This document shows positions 5,897-6,485 of a stretch of DNA of 6,485 bases, one piece after another. The notes under the pieces are model-generated. The model did not search any database. It was not told the DNA's origin and saw only the letters and a list, made by a program, of their open reading frames with translations. Positions within the stretch are counted from its first letter, which is position 1. The number at the start of each line of letters is the position of its first letter. The stretch lies in contig CALAEX010000013.1 of NCBI GenBank assembly GCA_937891165.1, positions 1 through 6,485 of the forward strand, read 5' to 3'. The stretch is from an uncultured Lachnospiraceae bacterium. Its GTDB lineage: Bacteria; Bacillota; Clostridia; Lachnospirales; Lachnospiraceae. The translations under genes and the position numbers were made by a program.

Positions 5897-5973
5897 TGTA
5901 CTTTCTCCATTTCTTCTAATATAATAATTATTACTACTCTATCATTAGCTTACTATAACTAAATCACCAAAAC

Positions 5974-6018
5974 CTACAACAAAGTTTATAACTTTCTCAA
6001 TTATAAACTTTGCTGTAG
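5974..6018 (-). promoter_or_regulatory. Long 18-bp hairpin in the pta-ackA spacer
   Basis: CTACAACAAAGTTTATAA (5974-5991) and TTATAAACTTTGCTGTAG (6001-6018) form an 18-bp stem with a single wobble position and a 9-nt loop. It begins 18 bp after the pta stop. On the minus strand it is followed by GTTTTGG and not a solid T-run, so it is a poor intrinsic terminator. It could attenuate transcription between pta and ackA, or act as an RNase processing or mRNA-stabilising element that sets different protein levels from one transcript. No strong promoter for ackA was seen in the remaining spacer. Confidence 0.7.
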
Positions 6019-6036
6019 TGAAAAATATAGTTTTAC

Positions 6037-6485
6037 TTACTGTGCATTTGCCTGAACAGCTGTAATTGCTACTACACCAACGATATCTTCTGCAGAACAA
6101 CCTCTAGAAAGGTCATTAACTGGAGCTGCAATACCTTGTGTAATAGGACCATAAGCTTCTGCCTTTGCAAGTCTTTGAGCTAACTTATAACCAATATTAC
6201 CAGCATCAAGGTCAGGGAAAATAAGAACATTAGCCTGTCCTGCAATGTCACTACCTGGAGCTTTGGATGCGCCAACACTTGGAACAATAGCAGCATCTAA
6301 CTGGAATTCACCTTCTAACTTAATATCTGGATATAATTCCTTGGCAATTCTAGTAGCTTCTACTACCTTATCTACATCTGCATGTTTTGCACTACCCATA
6401 GTAGAATGAGAAAGCATAGCAACCTTTGCCTCTTGTCCAACTAATAATTCAAAACTCTTTGCAGAACTTCCTGCAATAGCAGCCA
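6037..6485 (-). CDS. pta: Phosphate acetyltransferase (C-terminal part, cut by window edge)
   Basis: The last 148 codons of phosphotransacetylase are present. The reading frame is open to the window edge, so about half of the usual roughly 330-aa protein lies outside. The enzyme transfers the acetyl group of acetyl-CoA to phosphate, giving acetyl phosphate for acetate kinase. Recognisable family blocks are AMLSHSTMGSAKH, EFQLDAAIVPSVGASKAPGS, the core ANVLIFPDLDAGNIGYKL, the active-site region AEAYGPITQGIAAPVNDLSR, and the ending GCSAEDIVGVVAITAVQA. It ends in NAQ and TAA at 6037-6039. An internal Met at 6415-6417 is not the start, because conserved family sequence continues upstream of it (for example FELLVGQEAKVAM). 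Its place directly before ackA is the usual order. Confidence 0.97.
   Translation of the reverse strand, partial: AAIAGSSAKSFELLVGQEAKVAMLSHSTMGSAKHADVDKVVEATRIAKELYPDIKLEGEFQLDAAIVPSVGASKAPGSDIAGQANVLIFPDLDAGNIGYKLAQRLAKAEAYGPITQGIAAPVNDLSRGCSAEDIVGVVAITAVQANAQ

Noticed and set aside
5897..5973. Possible separate ackA promoter with TATAGT as -10 on the minus strand
   Set aside because: The -10-like box near 5952-5957 has only a poor -35 match (TTGTAG) at workable spacing, and that match overlaps the hairpin arm; transcription from pta is the simpler explanation.
1..6485. CRISPR arrays, tRNA/rRNA genes, insertion sequences, phage genes, toxin-antitoxin pairs or another novel defence-type system
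   Set aside because: No regularly spaced repeats, tRNA-like cloverleaf, transposase motif or unexplained gene cluster was seen; coding space is filled by recognisable metabolic and housekeeping genes.

Overview
The window is an AT-rich stretch in which every credible gene lies on the minus strand. It looks like a Gram-positive anaerobic Clostridia genome, most likely Lachnospiraceae. The reasons are strong AGGAGG-type ribosome binding sites, consensus sigma-A promoters, the gene order pta - ackA - yceD (DUF177) - rpmF, and a cytoplasmic family 3 beta-glucosidase with the reversed domain order known from Butyrivibrio and Ruminococcus. The family assignment comes from recognition, not from a search.

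Reading in the direction of transcription (high to low coordinates), the window opens with the C-terminal 148 codons of phosphotransacetylase (pta, 6037-6485, cut by the window edge). A long 18-bp hairpin (5974-6018) follows, then complete acetate kinase (ackA, 4709-5896). Together these two enzymes convert acetyl-CoA to acetate with ATP formation. A 14-bp hairpin (4652-4690) closes that unit. A perfect consensus promoter (TTGACA, 17 bp, TATAAT) then drives yceD (DUF177) and rpmF (ribosomal protein L32). These two are translationally coupled: the rpmF Shine-Dalgarno sequence overlaps the yceD stop codon. A small hairpin sits in the leader directly against the yceD ribosome binding site. Two palindromes and a textbook intrinsic terminator (3689-3725) end this unit.

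Next is a single-gene unit, a 778-aa GH3 beta-glucosidase (1186-3522). It has no signal peptide, so it probably acts on imported oligosaccharides or glycosides. Its catalytic residues are visible, and the domain order is permuted, with the acid/base domain first and the TIM-barrel nucleophile domain last.

The last unit (below 1060) starts from another consensus promoter (TTGACA, 16 bp, TATAAT). It encodes an XRE-cupin regulator (420-959) and, 20 bp later, the N-terminal 133 codons of a PotA-like ABC transporter ATPase (1-399, cut by the window edge). An array of three GTTTAG/CTAAAC half-sites just downstream of the promoter is a likely operator for this regulator. The arrangement suggests an autoregulated polyamine-type uptake operon.

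No RNA genes, mobile elements, CRISPR arrays or phage genes were seen. The window is mostly core metabolism and housekeeping. The points of interest are regulatory hairpins and operators, the permuted GH3 enzyme, and a probable synteny break after rpmF. I found no evidence of an undescribed multi-gene system.
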